Origin: Jimgerdemannia flammicorona
Taxonomy: Eukaryota > Mucoromycota > Endogonomycetes > Endogonales > Endogonaceae
Assembly (NCBI GenBank): GCA_003990745.1
Contig: RBNI01007092.1
Span: 1 to 10,663 of the forward strand
Direction: 5' to 3'
DNA length: 10,663 nt
The notes under the pieces were generated by a model. That model did not search any database. It saw nothing but the letters and a program-made list of their open reading frames with translations, and had not been told where the DNA came from. Position 1 is the stretch's first letter. Each line of letters opens with the position of its first letter. The translations under genes and the position numbers were made by a program. Below, in pieces: positions 8,808 to 10,663 of this stretch.

Positions 8808-8876
<69 letters not shown>
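8808..8876 (+). repeat. A-tract of about 69 bp (one T at 8835)
   Basis: A nearly pure A run follows the poly(A) signal candidate. It is best explained as the tail of a retrotransposed RNA copied from the plus strand. Length may be inexact because homopolymers of this size are prone to sequencing error. Confidence 0.75.
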
Positions 8877-8879
<3 letters not shown>

Positions 8880-10391
8880 ATTTTTCCCTCTTAGAGTCTC
8901 CAGCCTCTCTTCGTTCCATATTATAACATCAGTATCAGTACTAGTAGACTCATCTCACTCCTTCTTCAGAATATTCTATAGCTTAACCTCTATAATCTCA
9001 ATCATCTGCCCACTCTTTGTCATATCAGGTACTCTAAACCAAACTCTATATATATCTCTCAACTCTATATCCTTCACATTCTGTATGGCTCAAGCATTAG
9101 TCCTCAACTATCACTTCTTTTTTTTCTTTCAGATCTCAAGTATACTATCATTATAGAGCTACTGGTCTCTTGCTTCCCTACTCTTTGCTATTTTCTCCAA
9201 TACTGCCCCTATCTTATCTCTGATCTAAGTACTTACTACATATTTCTCCTTAGTACTAGTAGTAAATGACTTCTTTATATTTGCCAACAGGTCTCTCTGG
9301 TACTTTTTCTCCTATATCTTCTCTTACAATATCTTATCTATATAAATCTACTTTCTATTTACTATCTCTAAGTATATTGATGCTATATATATCTGCCAAG
9401 CAATTGCTCTATACTCTACTGCTCTACTGAGCTCTTTCAAGGCCTCCAACAGATCCTTTTTTACCCTCACTATCTTGTAAATAAATATACTCTATATCAT
9501 TATAGATAGCTAGTTACAAGCCTTTCTGATAGTCTTCTTTCTAGTAAACTAGAGTCAGATGTCCACATCTCTAGTTCTGAATTAGATCCTCTCTCAGACC
9601 TGAAATCTAATATTTATAATATTACTATACTCTATTATGATCTTCTCTATCCTCTTTTTTATCTCAGTCATTATTACTATAAGTACTCCTTTTACTAAAA
9701 GCTGAATCACTCTTGGGTCTCACTTCAAATATTGAGCCATTAGTATTACTATCTTATTAACTATCAATCCAATCTTCAAAGCCTCTTCTAATAGTCTTAT
9801 TTTTTCAAAATCCACTCCAACTTCATCTATCTTTTATAGAAACTTCACTAAAGTAGCTTTAGCTATCTGTTTTAAGATCAGCTCTAGAACTATCTTTGCT
9901 ATCACTATAGCTCTTAAAAGTACAATATGATAGTAAATTCCAAGATTAACTTCTTAAGTAATATAGCCACTACTAGGTCTATTATATTATCTATCAGATC
10001 TTCTTTCCTTTTATATCCTATCTACTCAGCTCTGCTATTAGTAGTTATATTTGAATTTTTTGTCAGATCTCCAATCATATTGTCATTAGTAATCTCACCT
10101 CTACTCTTAGCTATAGCCTCACTAGTCTCTATATTAACCTCTCTAGCCATTAATCTACCAGTTCTTTCAGTACTTATTTTTTTCTTCTCCTTAGTCTTAC
10201 TACTCTAAGTACTTCCAAACCAGTCTTCTGCCTTTATCTTATTAATAAAACTCATCAGTCTCTACTCTTCTCTATCTCTACCTATATAATAGCTAACTTC
10301 TGTCTTACTCTTCTTACTCACTTTCACTACTAAAGAACTCCAATCTCATATTATAGCCTCTTCTAATATATTATCACTTAAAGGTCCTAGA

Positions 10392-10393
<2 letters not shown>
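8877..10393 (-). pseudogene. Decayed coding-like block between the two poly(A)/poly(T) tracts
   Basis: This 1.5 kb block is strongly pyrimidine-rich on the plus strand. The minus strand reads like a soluble, charged protein. From about 10385 to 9940 one frame gives pieces such as EVSYYIGRDREE, RTGRLMAREVN and RKEDLIDNIIDLV. From about 9925 to 9150 another frame gives KKDLLEALKELSRAVEYRAI and KVPERPVGKYKEV. The stops fit lost Gln codons. The plus strand is also fairly open (a 93-codon run at 9927-10208 and about 11 stops in 350 codons at 8877-9930), but its product would be almost entirely hydrophobic. I therefore favour the minus strand. A helical gag-like ORF1 of a retroelement is possible; no domain is recognised. 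Confidence 0.35.

Positions 10394-10428
<35 letters not shown>
10394..10428 (-). repeat. T35 tract (A35 tail on the minus strand)
   Basis: Thirty-five T residues separate the decayed block from the CpG-containing right edge. On the minus strand this is an A tail preceded by AATAAA, 18 bp away. It faces the A-tract at 8808-8876 in convergent orientation. Confidence 0.75.
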
Positions 10429-10431
<3 letters not shown>

Positions 10432-10663
10432 GTCACTTGGACTCCCTTTATTAGCTGACGTCTATAGTATTATTTATACAACCAAAACCCTCAACCTATC
10501 CCACATGGACCCCCTCCTACCCCTGGCCCTACAAATGTCACCCCGTCCACCATCACCACAACCCTACCACCACTCTTCTCTACAATCCTCCTTAATAGGC
10601 CTTTACGTCTCCCCCCCTTGGAACCCCAACCAATCCACCATGCCTTGAAGAGCTCGAGCATCA
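10429..10663. other. Less decayed right edge, partial element
   Basis: This edge keeps CpG sites (acgtc, ccgtc, tacgtc, ctcgag) and is much richer in C than the preceding 1.5 kb. On the plus strand an ATG at 10505 opens a Pro/Ser-rich frame of about 47 codons (MDPLLPLALQMSP) that ends in a TGA near 10648. On the minus strand a frame from the window edge (containing KAWWIGW) stays open until a TGA near 10490, followed by the AATAAA and the A35 tail. That is a tidy 3' end for a minus-strand gene or retroelement. I cannot decide between the strands from 235 bp. Confidence 0.35.
10447..10452 (-). promoter_or_regulatory. AATAAA polyadenylation signal candidate (minus strand)
   Basis: TTTATT on the plus strand gives AATAAA on the minus strand, 18 bp before the A35 tail. 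The spacing is right for a poly(A) signal of a minus-strand transcript or retroelement whose body lies to the right of the tract. Confidence 0.5.

Noticed and set aside
8734..9156. Plus-strand ORF of 140 codons with a poly-Lys run
   Set aside because: The Lys run is the translation of the A-tract, and the frame crosses the border between two different segments.
9927..10208. Plus-strand ORF of 93 codons, highly hydrophobic
   Set aside because: It overlaps a minus-strand frame with soluble, charged composition. Hydrophobic shadows are expected opposite Lys/Glu-rich frames in pyrimidine-rich DNA.

Overview
The window reads as a decayed, transposon-rich island of a eukaryotic, probably fungal, genome. 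No intact host gene, tRNA, rRNA, CRISPR array or bacterial-type operon is visible. Most of it is AT-rich and crowded with TpA. CpG is almost absent: by eye I saw about half a dozen between roughly 200 and 10430. Recognisable protein frames are broken by stops that fit former Gln, Arg or Trp codons. Paired repeat copies differ almost only by C/T and G/A. This is the look of RIP or methyl-cytosine decay. The identification as a fungus is inference.

Two retroelements can be recognised from protein motifs. (1) A LINE lies on the minus strand. Its apurinic-type (APE) endonuclease reads in one frame from about 1709 to 1030, with motifs LNVNSLRD, RDFN, YTH and SDH. The 1780-2171 and 7217-7609 blocks, and possibly the decayed frame at 7610-8790, look like its upstream ORF1 side. 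Its reverse transcriptase is not visible in the window. (2) A Penelope-like element (PLE), also on the minus strand, occupies 2172-7216 and interrupts the first. It has a decayed 5' frame (5998-5015) and a reverse transcriptase (about 4750-2890) with TDKNL, LPKVYK, DFT, AMGTN and a damaged YIDD box. No GIY-YIG endonuclease was seen.

The PLE insertion has an unusual architecture. A repeat unit of about 0.68 kb occurs three times: downstream of the RT (2200-2875), truncated upstream of the ORF in the same direction (6003-6504), and complete but inverted (6503-7194). The last two form a 1.2 kb palindrome. Both outer ends are element 3' ends with tails, (TAA)10 on the left and A22 on the right. 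The whole insert is flanked by a direct repeat of 392/393 bp. This is what two target-primed reverse transcription events, one from each side of a widely staggered break, would leave.

To the right, 7610-8807 is less AT-rich and ends in an AATAAA signal and an A-tract of about 69 bp (8808-8876). A strongly decayed block follows (8877-10393). A T-tract of 35 (10394-10428) then faces the A-tract, with a reverse-strand AATAAA beside it. The sequences outside the two tracts resemble each other, so two related retroelement ends point at each other. The last 235 bp and the first 180 bp are the least decayed parts; CpG is clearly retained in the last 235 bp.
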